Positions 8,536 to 16,420 of a DNA stretch of 64,000 nucleotides are shown in pieces. Origin of the DNA: Streptomyces physcomitrii (lineage in GTDB: Bacteria; Actinomycetota; Actinomycetes; Streptomycetales; Streptomycetaceae); assembly GCF_012273655.1 (NCBI RefSeq), contig NZ_JAAWWP010000005.1, positions 186,001 through 250,000 of the forward strand. The letters run 5' to 3'. The position numbers and the translations under genes were made by a program. The first letter of the stretch is position 1. Each line of letters begins with the position of its first letter. The notes beneath the pieces were generated by a model. That model was not told the DNA's origin, made no database searches, and saw only the letters and a list, made by a program, of their open reading frames with translations.

Positions 8536-9003
8536 TTACGCGGCCCGGCGGGAAGCGGCCGTACCGCGGCGGTAGAGGACTCCGCCGCCGATCAACAGTA
8601 CCGCGCCCGCCGCTGCCGCGGTGGTGGTGAGCGCGCTGTCGCCGCCGGTCTCGGCCAGCACGGGCGCCTGCGGCTCGGGTGCCTGAGGCTTCGGTGCGGG
8701 CGGTGCTTCGTGATGGACCGGGGTCTCGGGCTGCGGCTCGGGCTTCGGCTTCTCAGGGGCCGGTTCCGAGTCGTTGACGCAGCTGTTGCCGACCGCCGGG
8801 TTGGCGACGCCGACGACATCAACAGTGTTGCCGCACACGTTCACCGGCACGTCGACCGGTACCTGGACGTTGTTGCCCGAAAGGACTCCGGGCGAGTTCG
8901 CCGCCGAACCACCGGCGTTCGCATCGGCGAACGCGGAAGCCGCGGGCAGGGACAGGACGCTCGTCGCGGCCGCGAGAAGTCCCACACGGAAAGCCTGTCG
9001 CAC
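8536..9003 (-). CDS. Sortase-anchored chaplin with a single chaplin domain
   Basis: About 155 aa from GTG 9003, chosen because AGGAAG lies nine bases upstream; the longer frame to 9072 has no such site. There is a signal peptide (AFRVGLLAAATSVLSL onwards), then one chaplin domain with SPGVLSGNNVQVPVDVPVN and the two conserved Cys (VCGN, NSCVN). A Pro/Glu/Lys/Gln-rich spacer follows, then LAETG, a hydrophobic segment and an RRG-containing basic tail: a class E sortase signal. Chaplins are amyloid-forming surfactants that coat aerial hyphae. Long chaplins as I know them carry two chaplin domains and are over 220 aa; here only one is present. Confidence 0.9.
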   Translation of the reverse strand: MRQAFRVGLLAAATSVLSLPAASAFADANAGGSAANSPGVLSGNNVQVPVDVPVNVCGNTVDVVGVANPAVGNSCVNDSEPAPEKPKPEPQPETPVHHEAPPAPKPQAPEPQAPVLAETGGDSALTTTAAAAGAVLLIGGGVLYRRGTAASRRAA

Positions 9004-9187
9004 TCTGGTTGTCTTCCTGCTTGGAAAGATGGAGATACCGGCCCTGGAGCCATGAACCCGGACCGGGATCAAGGACGTTCATCGATACGCGGGGGCCAGC
9101 ACCGCGGTGTTCCCACCGCGGCCCGGGCCGTCCGCTCGCAAGCCGCCGCGATCACCCGCGGGTGAGCACGGCTCCACAGCCGACGGT

Positions 9188-9208
9188 GACCGGCCCTCGG
9201 GGCCGGTC
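9188..9208. terminator. Hairpin after the short chaplin gene
   Basis: GACCGGCC pairs perfectly with GGCCGGTC across a five-base loop. It begins 14 bases past the chaplin stop at 9222 on the minus strand and fits a terminator for that gene. Confidence 0.7.
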
Positions 9209-9221
9209 GTGCATCAACGAT

Positions 9222-9452
9222 TCACTTGTTGACGCAGGTGTTGCCCGCGGCCGGGTTCAGCAGACCGATCACGTTGATCGTGTTGCCGCAGACGTTCACC
9301 GGGATGTGCACCGGCACCTGGACGACGTTGCCGGACAGCACGCCGGGGGAGTGCGCGGCGCCACCCTCAGCACCGGAGGAGGCCATCGCGGGAGCGGCGG
9401 CACCGAGGGCCACGACCACACCGGCGACGATCGCCGAGCTCTTCTTGATCAT
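9222..9452 (-). CDS. chpH: Short secreted chaplin
   Basis: A 76-aa protein with a signal peptide (residues about 1-25, ending APAMASS) and one complete chaplin domain: SPGVLSGNVVQVPVHIPVN, VCGNTINVIGLLNP and NTCVNK. Both Cys are present, as in ChpD/F/G/H and unlike ChpE. It is secreted and assembles into the hydrophobic amyloid rodlet layer that lets aerial hyphae leave the aqueous surface. AAGGGA sits nine bases before the ATG. A long chaplin lies 218 bases downstream on the same strand, which I recall as the chpH-chpC arrangement of S. coelicolor. The exact paralogue name is therefore an inference. Confidence 0.92.
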   Translation of the reverse strand: MIKKSSAIVAGVVVALGAAAPAMASSGAEGGAAHSPGVLSGNVVQVPVHIPVNVCGNTINVIGLLNPAAGNTCVNK

Positions 9453-9653
9453 CTCGGAGAATCCCTTCTTTTCCTACGGGCATGTCGGGGTGACGGCGAT
9501 ACCGGGCGAGCACGTATGAACGGCCCGCACCATGACCCGCATTGAGAGAAACGACCGGCACCGGGAGAGGAAACCGCGCAGCACTTTTTCGCCCCGGCTT
9601 TCACCCGAATGCCGTCGATTGAAGGACGGAAGTCGACGCACAGCCAGAGCCCG

Positions 9654-9722
9654 GGCCAAAGGAGGCCAAAGGAGACCGAAGGAGGAGGGGGGTGGGAGGA
9701 GAGGTGGGGTGAGGGAGGAGGC
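9654..9722. repeat. Purine-rich tract with GGCCAAAGGA direct repeat
   Basis: The stretch starts with GGCCAAAGGA twice, eleven bases apart, then runs for about 55 bases as nearly pure G/A on the plus strand. It lies in the interval between the chaplin promoter region and the 64-aa gene and codes for nothing I can support. Confidence 0.7.
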
Positions 9723-9754
9723 GGCTGCCGGGGGGCGGGCGGCCGGGCGGCCGG

Positions 9755-9949
9755 TCAGCCCTTGGGCCAGAGGTCGCGCGAGGTGAGCGCGTTCCACTCC
9801 GGATCGGGCCGCCCCGGGACCGTTCTGCCCTGCCGGTACCAGCTCTCCAGCAGAGAGGAGTAGATCGGCTCGGGTGCCGCCCGCCCGGGGGGTCTTCGGC
9901 TCTCGGGGATGTAGCGCTGCTGCTTCCAGCCGCCCAGGGAATCGGTCAT
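9755..9949 (-). CDS. Small conserved-looking protein of unknown function
   Basis: A 64-aa frame that I do not recognise as a named family. It has no signal peptide or membrane segment and is rich in Arg, Pro, Trp and Tyr. A block in the second half reads LESWYRQGRTVPG followed by DPEWNALTS. GAGGA lies four bases before the ATG. Composition is protein-like (four Trp in 64 residues) and unlike the random frames around it, which is why I keep it. It is divergent from the S9 peptidase gene. Confidence 0.6.
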   Translation of the reverse strand: MTDSLGGWKQQRYIPESRRPPGRAAPEPIYSSLLESWYRQGRTVPGRPDPEWNALTSRDLWPKG

Positions 9950-10271
9950 ACGTCCTCGTCAGGTGGGGCCGACGACAAGCGGCCCCGCCCCGCTGCCGCG
10001 CCCTCCCGCCGAGGGAGACCCGCGGCCGCCGGGCGCCCTGCCGCACCGGGTCCAACGCACCAGCGGGACGCCGGACATGGGAAGCCGTTCGAACGAGGTA
10101 CCGGAACGCGCAGAAGCCCAGCTCGGACCCGTACGCCCTACCCGTTCGGCCCAGCCGTCCCGCACCGCCCGCCACCGCGGCCACCTGCGGTTCCGACCCC
10201 GCCGCCCCGAGTTATCCACAGGCTGGGGACCCTCTCCCCACGAAATCCCGCTTCCCGTGCACTATGGGGCC
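9950..10271. other. Divergent intergenic region with a DnaA box
   Basis: There is no gene here. The region separates a minus-strand small gene from the plus-strand peptidase gene and must hold both promoters, though I see no clear -35/-10 pair. It contains GAGTTATCCACAGGC at 10209-10223, with a perfect DnaA box (TTATCCACA) at 10212-10220, about 50 bases before the peptidase start. Confidence 0.6.
10209..10223 (+). promoter_or_regulatory. 15-base motif with DnaA box upstream of the S9 peptidase
   Basis: GAGTTATCCACAGGC, identical to the copies at 29987-30001 (minus strand) and 54073-54087. It contains a perfect TTATCCACA box and lies 49 bases before the peptidase ATG. Confidence 0.6.
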
Positions 10272-12203
10272 ATGACTCAGAGCAACAACCCCGGAACCCC
10301 GGGCCAGCCGCCCGCCGCCCCGGCAGGCACGGACACCACCATGCCCGACTGGGAGAAGCGCTTCCGCGCACCCCGCGTCTCCCTCCCCGACTGGGCGGAG
10401 GACGCCCCCGAGCGCGCCCTGTTCGTCTCCAACGCCACCGGCACCTACGAGCTCTACGCCTGGGACCGCGCCACCGGCAGCCGGCGCCAGGCCACGGACC
10501 GCGCCAACGGCACCACCGACGGCGTGCTCACCCCCGACGGCGAGTGGATCTGGTGGTTCGACGACACCGACGGCGACGAGTTCGGCATCTGGCGCCGCCA
10601 GCCCTTCGCCGGTCACGCGGAGGGCGAGGCCGGGCCCGCCAAGGACGCCGTGGCCCGAGGCAAGGACATAGAGGCGAAGGCCGCGGAGGGCAAGGACGCG
10701 GGCGGCAAGGACGAGGCGGCGGTGCCCGGTCTCGCCCCCTCCTATCCGGCGGGGCTCGCCCTCGGCAGGGACGGGCGCACCGCCGTGATCGGCCGCTCCA
10801 CCGACGAGGACGGCTCCACCCTCCATGTGGCCCGCGCGGGCGCCGAGACCGTCGAGATCTACCGGCACCGCGAGTCGGCGGGCGTGGGCGACCTCTCCCA
10901 CGACGGTTCGCTCATCGCCATGGAGCACACCGAGCACGGCGACGCCATGCACTCCGCGCTGCGGGTGATACGGCTCGACGGTTCCACGGTCGCCGAGCTG
11001 GACGACACTCGGGGCGGCACCGAGGAACTCGGCCTGGAGGTCCTCGGCTTCGCCCCCGTCGACGGCGACACCCGGCTGCTCATCGGCCACCAGCGCCGCG
11101 GCCGGTGGGAGCCGCTGATCTGGGACATCGCCTCCGGCGAGCAGAGCGACCTGCGGCTCGAACTCCCCGGCGACGTCTCCGCCGAGTGGTATCCGGACGG
11201 CTCCGCGCTGCTGATCGCGCACAGCTTCGAGGCCCGCAGCGAACTGTGGCGGTACGACATCGCCACGGCCGCCCTGATCCGTATCGAGACTCCCCCGGGT
11301 TCGGTGTCCGGTGCGACCGCGCGCCCCGACCACAGCGTCGAGTACCTCTGGTCCTCGGCCGCCGAACCGCCGGTGGTGCGCTCCACCGACGGCGGCGTGG
11401 TCCTGGATCCGCCGGGCATGAAGGCCCCGGCCTCCGTCCCCGTCGAGGACGTCTGGGTGGAGGGGCCGGGCGGCCGCATCCACGCCCTGGTCCAGCGCCC
11501 GGCCGGGGCGAGCGGGCCGCTGCCCACGGTGTTCGAGATCCACGGCGGCCCGACCTGGCACGACAGCGATGCCTTCGCCGCGGCCCCGGCGGCCTGGGTA
11601 GACCACGGCTACGCCGTCGTCCGGGTCAACTACCGCGGCTCCACCGGGTACGGCCGCGCCTGGACGGACGCGCTCAAGCACCGGGTCGGCCTGATCGAGC
11701 TGGAGGACATCGCCGCGGTCCGCGAGTGGGCCGTGACCTCGGGCCTCGCCGACCCGGACCGGCTGGTCCTCACCGGCGGCTCCTGGGGCGGCTACCTGAC
11801 CCTGCTCGGCCTCGGCACCCAGCCGGAGTCCTGGACCCTCGGCATCGCCGCGGTACCGGTGGCCGACTACGTCACGGCGTACCACGACGAGATGGAAGCG
11901 CTGAAGGCGATGGACCGCACCCTGCTCGGCGGCACCCCGGAGGAGGTCCCCGACCGCTTCCGCGCCTCCTCCCCGCTGACCTACGTGGACGCCGTCAAGG
12001 CACCGGTCTACATCTCGGCCGGGGTGAACGACCCGCGGTGCCCGATCCGCCAGGTCGACAACTACGTCACCCGCCTCGCCGCCCGCGAGGCCGTGCACGA
12101 GGTCTACCGGTACGACGCGGGCCACGGCTCGCTGGTCGTCGACGAACGCATCAAGCAACTCCGCCTGGAGCTGGAATTCGCGGAGCGGCACCTGGGGCGG
12201 TAG
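10272..12203 (+). CDS. S9-family serine peptidase (prolyl oligopeptidase / acylaminoacyl-peptidase-like)
   Basis: A 643-aa protein from ATG 10272; no strong ribosome site precedes it. Residues about 40-380 form a WD/PD40-like beta-propeller (repeats such as FVSNATGTYELYAWD and DGEWIWWFDDTDGDEFGIW). The C-terminal part is an alpha/beta hydrolase with an oxyanion region (EIHGGPTWHD), nucleophile Ser in TGGSWGGY near residue 503, Asp in NDPRCP and His in AGHGSL. It should cleave short peptides in the cytoplasm, as no signal peptide is seen. A Lys/Ala/Glu-rich insertion (about residues 118-150) interrupts the propeller and looks disordered. Confidence 0.92.
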   Translation: MTQSNNPGTPGQPPAAPAGTDTTMPDWEKRFRAPRVSLPDWAEDAPERALFVSNATGTYELYAWDRATGSRRQATDRANGTTDGVLTPDGEWIWWFDDTDGDEFGIWRRQPFAGHAEGEAGPAKDAVARGKDIEAKAAEGKDAGGKDEAAVPGLAPSYPAGLALGRDGRTAVIGRSTDEDGSTLHVARAGAETVEIYRHRESAGVGDLSHDGSLIAMEHTEHGDAMHSALRVIRLDGSTVAELDDTRGGTEELGLEVLGFAPVDGDTRLLIGHQRRGRWEPLIWDIASGEQSDLRLELPGDVSAEWYPDGSALLIAHSFEARSELWRYDIATAALIRIETPPGSVSGATARPDHSVEYLWSSAAEPPVVRSTDGGVVLDPPGMKAPASVPVEDVWVEGPGGRIHALVQRPAGASGPLPTVFEIHGGPTWHDSDAFAAAPAAWVDHGYAVVRVNYRGSTGYGRAWTDALKHRVGLIELEDIAAVREWAVTSGLADPDRLVLTGGSWGGYLTLLGLGTQPESWTLGIAAVPVADYVTAYHDEMEALKAMDRTLLGGTPEEVPDRFRASSPLTYVDAVKAPVYISAGVNDPRCPIRQVDNYVTRLAAREAVHEVYRYDAGHGSLVVDERIKQLRLELEFAERHLGR

Positions 12204-12235
12204 GTCCACGGGCCCGCGGAGGCGGGAGGACGGGC

Positions 12236-12285
12236 AGAAGAGAGGAGAAGGGAGAAAGAGGAGGGGAGGGGATAGGGAGGAGAGG
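12236..12285. repeat. Polypurine tract after the peptidase gene
   Basis: About 50 bases of A/G on the plus strand with a single T at 12273 and few pyrimidines at the far end. It lies in the 209-base gap between the S9 peptidase and the VOC gene. No hairpin terminator is seen in this gap. Confidence 0.75.
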
Positions 12286-12412
12286 CGCGGCGCGGGGAGA
12301 AGCGGAGTGCCGGTGGGGAAGGGAGGGTGGCTGTGGGCCGGCACCGATGAGTTTCGCCTCCGGCGGCGGTCACCACCGTGAACGCACCGTACGTAGGAGG
12401 AGGCTCAACCTC

Positions 12413-12787
12413 ATGCCGGAGCAGAGCAGCATCACCGGACTCGGGATCATCCTCGGCACCACCCGGCGCGACCAGCTCGTCGACTGGTACCGCGCCGCGC
12501 TGGAGCCGCTGGGGGCCCGCTGGCAGGAGCACATGCTCGTCATCGGTGACTCGGCGATCATCGGCTTCGACGAGCGCGACGACCTCGCGGACAAGGCCGC
12601 GGAACCCGGGCGGCACCTGATCAACATCACGGTGCGCGATATCCGGGAGACCGAGCGGCACCTGAACACGCTCGGGGTGACCTGGGTGCGGCCGGTCGAG
12701 GATGTCGGCGGCGGCTGGTTCTTCTCGACGGTCCTGGACCCGGTCGGCAACTACCTCCAGTTCCTCCAGGGGCCGGGGACGCCGTGA
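12413..12787 (+). CDS. VOC-superfamily (glyoxalase/bleomycin-resistance-like) protein
   Basis: A 124-aa protein from ATG 12413, with GGAGGAGG nine bases upstream. Two beta-alpha-beta-beta-beta units are recognisable: the first includes GLGIILGTTRRDQLVDWYRAA and ends with MLVIGDSAIIGF; the second includes LINITVRDI and ends with GGWFFSTVLDPVGNYLQFLQ. Metal-ligand positions are partly present (Glu or His in the first unit is unclear), so it may be an enzyme or a small-molecule-binding protein. The substrate is unknown. It is the only gene in its transcription unit that can be seen. Confidence 0.85.
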   Translation: MPEQSSITGLGIILGTTRRDQLVDWYRAALEPLGARWQEHMLVIGDSAIIGFDERDDLADKAAEPGRHLINITVRDIRETERHLNTLGVTWVRPVEDVGGGWFFSTVLDPVGNYLQFLQGPGTP

Positions 12788-12975
12788 GGAGGTGGGACGG
12801 GGGACTGCCTGCCGGGAGTGGGTGAGGGGACCGGGTCGAGGGGGCCCGAGACGGGGGGTGAGGGGATCGCCTGAGTGTGGCGCGAGTCCTCCGGGGGGCG
12901 GGGAGGGGGCTGGGCTTGGGCTAGGTGGAGGGAGTCGGGCGGGGCGGGGTGTCCTGAGGTGGGTGCCACGTGTCC

Positions 12976-13030
12976 GGGGGGTGGGGTGGGGTGGGGCGAG
13001 GGAGGACGGGTGGGGTGGGGGTGGGGGGGA
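12976..13030 (+). repeat. G-run tract with quadruplex potential upstream of the SURF1 gene
   Basis: The plus strand carries at least six runs of four or more G separated by one to three bases, beginning with GGGGGGTGGGGTGGGGTGGG. It ends about 65 bases before the SURF1 start. Confidence 0.7.
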
Positions 13031-13094
13031 GCCCCCCGGAGGATTGCGAGCCCCCCGAGAACCCCGCCCCCACCCCGCCCCGTACCGTGGTGCT

Positions 13095-13985
13095 GTGTAC
13101 CGGTTCCTGCTGACTCCCCGCTGGTGGGGGATCAACATCTTCGTCGTGCTGGCCATCCCCTTCTGTGTGCTCATGGGGTCCTGGCAGCTCGGCCGCTTCG
13201 AGGACCGCGTCGACGACCACCGCACGGCCAGCGAGAAGTCGGAGCGGGACAGCAAGGCGGCGCCCACCCCGCTCGCCGACCTGCTCCCGGTGGACAAGGA
13301 CACCTCGGGACAGCGGGCGCAGGTCGAGGGCCGCTACGGCAGGCAGCTCCTCGTACCCGGCCGGAAGCTCGACGACAAGGACGGCTTCTACGTACTGACG
13401 ATGCTGCGCACCGGCACCGGCAAGGCCCTTCCCGTGGTGCGCGGCTGGCTGCCGGGGACGGCGGATCCCCGCAGGGCGCCCGCCGCGCCGACCGGAGAGG
13501 TCGAGGTCACCGGCGCGCTCCAGGCCTCCGAGAGCGCGAGCACCGACGGGGTGAACCCGGCGGGCGGACTGCCCCCCGGCCAGCTCGGCATGATCAGCGC
13601 GGCCTCCCTGGTGAACCTCGTGCCCTACGACGTCTACGACGCCTGGGTCACCCTGGACCGCGCCGACTCCGGTATGCGGGCGGTCCCGGCGGCGGAACCG
13701 GAGGGGACCGGCCTCGACCTCAAGGCCTTCCAGAACCTCGGCTACACCGGCGAGTGGTTCATCTTCGCGGGCTTCGTGCTCTTCATGTGGTTCCGGCTCC
13801 TGCGGCGCGAGGTGGAGTTCGCGCGCGACGCGGAACTCGGGCTCCTCCCGGAACCCGGACCGCAACTCGAACCGGAACCTGGACCGGACCCCGAAGCAGC
13901 AACCCCCACCCCCGGCCCGAATCCGAGCACCGAGAACGCCCCGGCCGACCCCCGCCACGAGGCGGAGACCTCCCCACGCCACTGA
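13095..13985 (+). CDS. SURF1-family cytochrome oxidase biogenesis protein
   Basis: A 296-aa protein from GTG 13095. It has the SURF1 layout of two membrane segments, about residues 9-30 (WWGINIFVVLAIPFCVLMG) and 215-235 (EWFIFAGFVLFMWF), around a large extracytoplasmic domain. Family features in the loop include SWQLGRFEDR, VEGRYGRQLLVPGRKL and VVRGWLPG. SURF1 helps insert heme a into subunit I of aa3-type cytochrome oxidase. The C-terminal 55 residues are a Pro/Glu-rich low-complexity tail outside the family. The start is preceded by a G-rich tract and a poor ribosome site, so it is slightly uncertain. Confidence 0.92.
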   Translation: MYRFLLTPRWWGINIFVVLAIPFCVLMGSWQLGRFEDRVDDHRTASEKSERDSKAAPTPLADLLPVDKDTSGQRAQVEGRYGRQLLVPGRKLDDKDGFYVLTMLRTGTGKALPVVRGWLPGTADPRRAPAAPTGEVEVTGALQASESASTDGVNPAGGLPPGQLGMISAASLVNLVPYDVYDAWVTLDRADSGMRAVPAAEPEGTGLDLKAFQNLGYTGEWFIFAGFVLFMWFRLLRREVEFARDAELGLLPEPGPQLEPEPGPDPEAATPTPGPNPSTENAPADPRHEAETSPRH

Positions 13986-14093
13986 GCGGACCCATGCCCC
14001 GCCTTCGGCAACGGACTTCACGCGCCCCTTTGAGGCGCCGTCCCCTGGGCCCCGCCTTCCTTCTCCCTCCTCCCTCCCCGCGCCCGGAGACCT

Positions 14094-14300
14094 CACTTGA
14101 TGTAGCCGAACTCCGCCAGGCTCTCGGGGTGAAAGGTCAGCACGTTCTCGTACATCTCCGACAGGGTGCGGTCCGATGCGCCGGGACATCCTGGTCGAGT
14201 CGAGATCTTGTAGCAGCCGGTCTTGTCCTCGGCCCGGCGGATGTCGACGCGGAATCTCGTCCCGGATGCACGACCCGGCCGAACGCCCCGTGCACCGCGT
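14094..14300 (-). pseudogene. Possible 3' remnant of a broken gene
   Basis: The minus frame ending at 14094-14096 reads sensibly from about 14290: FRVDIRRAEDKTGCYKIS, then MYENVLTFHPESLAEFGYIK before a stop. Base use here is lower in GC and much more protein-like than in the other frames. No start or ribosome site exists upstream, and the frame degrades into Arg/Pro-rich nonsense before about 14290. A neighbouring frame (RPQLHAVHGAFGRVVHPGR) could continue it through a frameshift. I do not recognise the family. The remaining part of 13986-14468 holds nothing else I can support. Confidence 0.35.
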
Positions 14301-14468
14301 GCAGTTGTGGCCGACCCTGGTGGTCCGCGCCTCCTGCGGGGGCGCGCCGGAGGAGGAGTCGGCGCCCGGCCGCTGATCGGTCACCGGCGGCTGCGCGGTC
14401 CGGGATCCGGTCACGCGGCATCCGGGCCGGTCGGTCGGGTCGATCGGCGGCCGGTTCGGGCCCCCGCC

Positions 14469-15848
14469 TCAGGACCCGGCCAGCACGCCCGTCTTGTACA
14501 GCGTGCCCGCGCAGGCGTTCGGGATGGTGGTCGACGCCGACGGGGCGCCCGGTTCCGCGACATGGGAGACCGCGACGCTGCCGCCGCCGTCGTCGGCCAG
14601 CTGTGCCGACATGCCGGTCTGGTCGGTGTTGCCGGGGCTGTCGGTGGGCGTCGGGTCGGTGGAGGGGCCGCCGGGGTCGCCGCAGGACTCGGTGGGCACC
14701 CAGGCGAACTTGACCTCGTAGGACATGCCCGGCTGGAGGACCAGCTGCCCCGCTTCCTGGGAGGGGTCGGGCAGTCCGCTGCCGTCGCCCGAGGTGTGGT
14801 CGACGACGTTGATCTTCCCGGGCTCCGCGGTGCCCTGGGCCGAGGTGAGGAGACCGCCGGGGCCGCCCACGGTGCAGTTGGACGCGGAGACGTTGCTGAC
14901 GCGGAAGGTGCCGTAGACCCTGCCGGCGCCGTCCGGGCCGGTGACGCTGGCGGTGGCGTTGCCGAGTTCGGCGGAGCTGCAGCTGGGCGAGCTGACGGAC
15001 ATGGTGTTGTCCGGCTGCGGGTCCCTGCTGGGCCGGTCGCCCTTGTCGGTGCCGTCCTCGCCCTTGCCGTCGTCCTTGCCCTCGGAGCCCCGGCTGGCGC
15101 CGGAGCCGTCCGGCTCGGTGTCGTGGGAGCCCTCGTCGGGGCCGCGGCCCTCGCTGCTGCCGCCCTGGGTGTCCTCGCGGTGCCCGGCGAGGGAGGGGCG
15201 GTCGTCGGAGGCGCCGGGTGAGCGGGAGACGTGGATGACGGCGGGTACCGCGGTGCCGAGCAGGACCGCCGTGGCGAGCGCGCCGACCAGGGCCTGCCGC
15301 TTGCGGGCGGCGCGGGCGGGCACGGCGCGCCGCAGGTGCTGGAGGGTGCCGTCCCGGGGTTCGAGGTCCTGGACGGCGCCGTGCAGCAGGCGGCGCAGCG
15401 CCTCCTCGTCGGCGCCGGGCCGGTCCTCGTACAGGTACGGGAGGCCGTGGTCGCGGCGGGCGGCGAGTTCGTCGAGCGGGTGCCCGGTGTCCCGGCGGTC
15501 CTCCTGCGGGCCGTCGCCCCGGCTCGTGTCGTCGGAGCGTTCGCCTTCCCGGCTCGCCTCGTCGGAACGTTCGCCGTCCCGACGGTCGTCGTCCCGACGG
15601 TCGCCGTCCCGACGGTCGCCGTCCCGGAGTTCGTCGCCCCGGCGGTCGTCGTCCTGGTGGTCGTTCATGGTGCGGTTCCCGGCATGCTGTTCCTCGGCGG
15701 ACGTGGATTCCTGCCCCTGGGACGTGCCGGAGGGCACTTCGGATCCCTCATCCTGCCCTCGCGCGAGGCCGCCGCCGGGCGGGGCGGTGCTCTCGTGCGG
15801 GGCGGTGTTCTCGTCGCGGTTCACCGGGTGGTCCTCGGGCCGGTTCAT
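14469..15848 (-). CDS. Membrane protein with DUF4232-like extracellular domain, coupled to sigma factor
   Basis: A 459-aa protein. The N-terminal ~190 residues are hydrophilic and disordered, with repeats such as DGDRRDGDRRDD. A single membrane segment follows at about residues 193-212 (ALVGALATAVLLGTAVPAVI). An acidic Ser/Gly/Glu linker leads to a C-terminal domain beginning CSSAELGNATASV, with GTFRVSNVSASNCTVGG and MSYEVKFAWVP, resembling the DUF4232 beta-sandwich. Two Cys pairs are likely disulfides. The ATG overlaps the sigma-factor stop (ATGA), so the two are co-translated. It lacks a zinc anti-sigma motif, but a regulatory link to the sigma factor is a reasonable inference. Confidence 0.75.
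   Translation of the reverse strand: MNRPEDHPVNRDENTAPHESTAPPGGGLARGQDEGSEVPSGTSQGQESTSAEEQHAGNRTMNDHQDDDRRGDELRDGDRRDGDRRDDDRRDGERSDEASREGERSDDTSRGDGPQEDRRDTGHPLDELAARRDHGLPYLYEDRPGADEEALRRLLHGAVQDLEPRDGTLQHLRRAVPARAARKRQALVGALATAVLLGTAVPAVIHVSRSPGASDDRPSLAGHREDTQGGSSEGRGPDEGSHDTEPDGSGASRGSEGKDDGKGEDGTDKGDRPSRDPQPDNTMSVSSPSCSSAELGNATASVTGPDGAGRVYGTFRVSNVSASNCTVGGPGGLLTSAQGTAEPGKINVVDHTSGDGSGLPDPSQEAGQLVLQPGMSYEVKFAWVPTESCGDPGGPSTDPTPTDSPGNTDQTGMSAQLADDGGGSVAVSHVAEPGAPSASTTIPNACAGTLYKTGVLAGS
15571..15660 (-). repeat. 15-bp tandem repeat coding for Asp/Arg-rich linker
   Basis: About five imperfect copies of a 15-base unit resembling CGCCGTCCCGACGGT on the plus strand. On the coding (minus) strand they encode DRRDG/DRRDD units in the cytoplasmic part of the membrane protein. 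Confidence 0.75.
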
Positions 15849-16420
15849 ACGGGTTCCTCCATCGCGACGCGCAGTGCCGCGATGCCACGTGAACCATAGG
15901 CCTTCACGGAGCCCAGCGATATCCCGAGGGTGTCGGCGACCTGGGCCTCCGTCATGTCCGCGAAGTACCGCAGGACGAGGACCTCCCGCTGACGGCGCTG
16001 GAGTCCGCGCATGGCCTTGATGAGGGCGTCGCGTTCGAGCTGGTCGTAGGCGCCTTCCTCGGCGCTCGCCATGTCCGGCATCGGCTTGGAGAGGAGCTTC
16101 AGGCCGAGGATGCGGCGGCGCAGCGCGGAGCGGGAGAGGTTGACCACGGTCTGGCGCAGGTAGGCCAGGGTCTTCTCGGGGTCGCGGACGCGCTTGCGGG
16201 CGGAGTGGACGCGGATGAAGGCCTCCTGGACGACGTCCTCGCAGGAGGCGGTGTCGTCGAGGAGGAGGGCCGCGAGTCCGAGCAGCGACCGGTAGTGGGC
16301 GCGGTAGGTCTCGGTGAGATGGTCGACCGTGGTGCCCGCGGCGGCCTCGTCGGCGCCTTCGCGCTGGCCGGGTACGCGGGCGGGCCTCGTCGTCTGGGGC
16401 ATGGGCGCGATCACCGGCAT
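15845..16420 (-). CDS. SigE-family ECF RNA polymerase sigma factor
   Basis: About 191 aa from the ATG at 16420; an ATG at 16402 is also possible and neither has a good ribosome site. Region 2 shows YRSLLGLAALLLDDTASCED followed by VVQEAFIRVHSARKRV. Region 4 is a helix-turn-helix with LQRRQREVLVLRYFADMTE, AQVADTLGISLGSVKAYGSR and GIAALRVAMEE. This is the pattern of the actinobacterial SigE-type ECF group. It directs polymerase to a small set of promoters, often its own. Its last codons overlap the start of the membrane protein downstream (ATGA), pairing the two as one regulatory unit. Confidence 0.9.
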   Translation of the reverse strand: MPVIAPMPQTTRPARVPGQREGADEAAAGTTVDHLTETYRAHYRSLLGLAALLLDDTASCEDVVQEAFIRVHSARKRVRDPEKTLAYLRQTVVNLSRSALRRRILGLKLLSKPMPDMASAEEGAYDQLERDALIKAMRGLQRRQREVLVLRYFADMTEAQVADTLGISLGSVKAYGSRGIAALRVAMEEPV

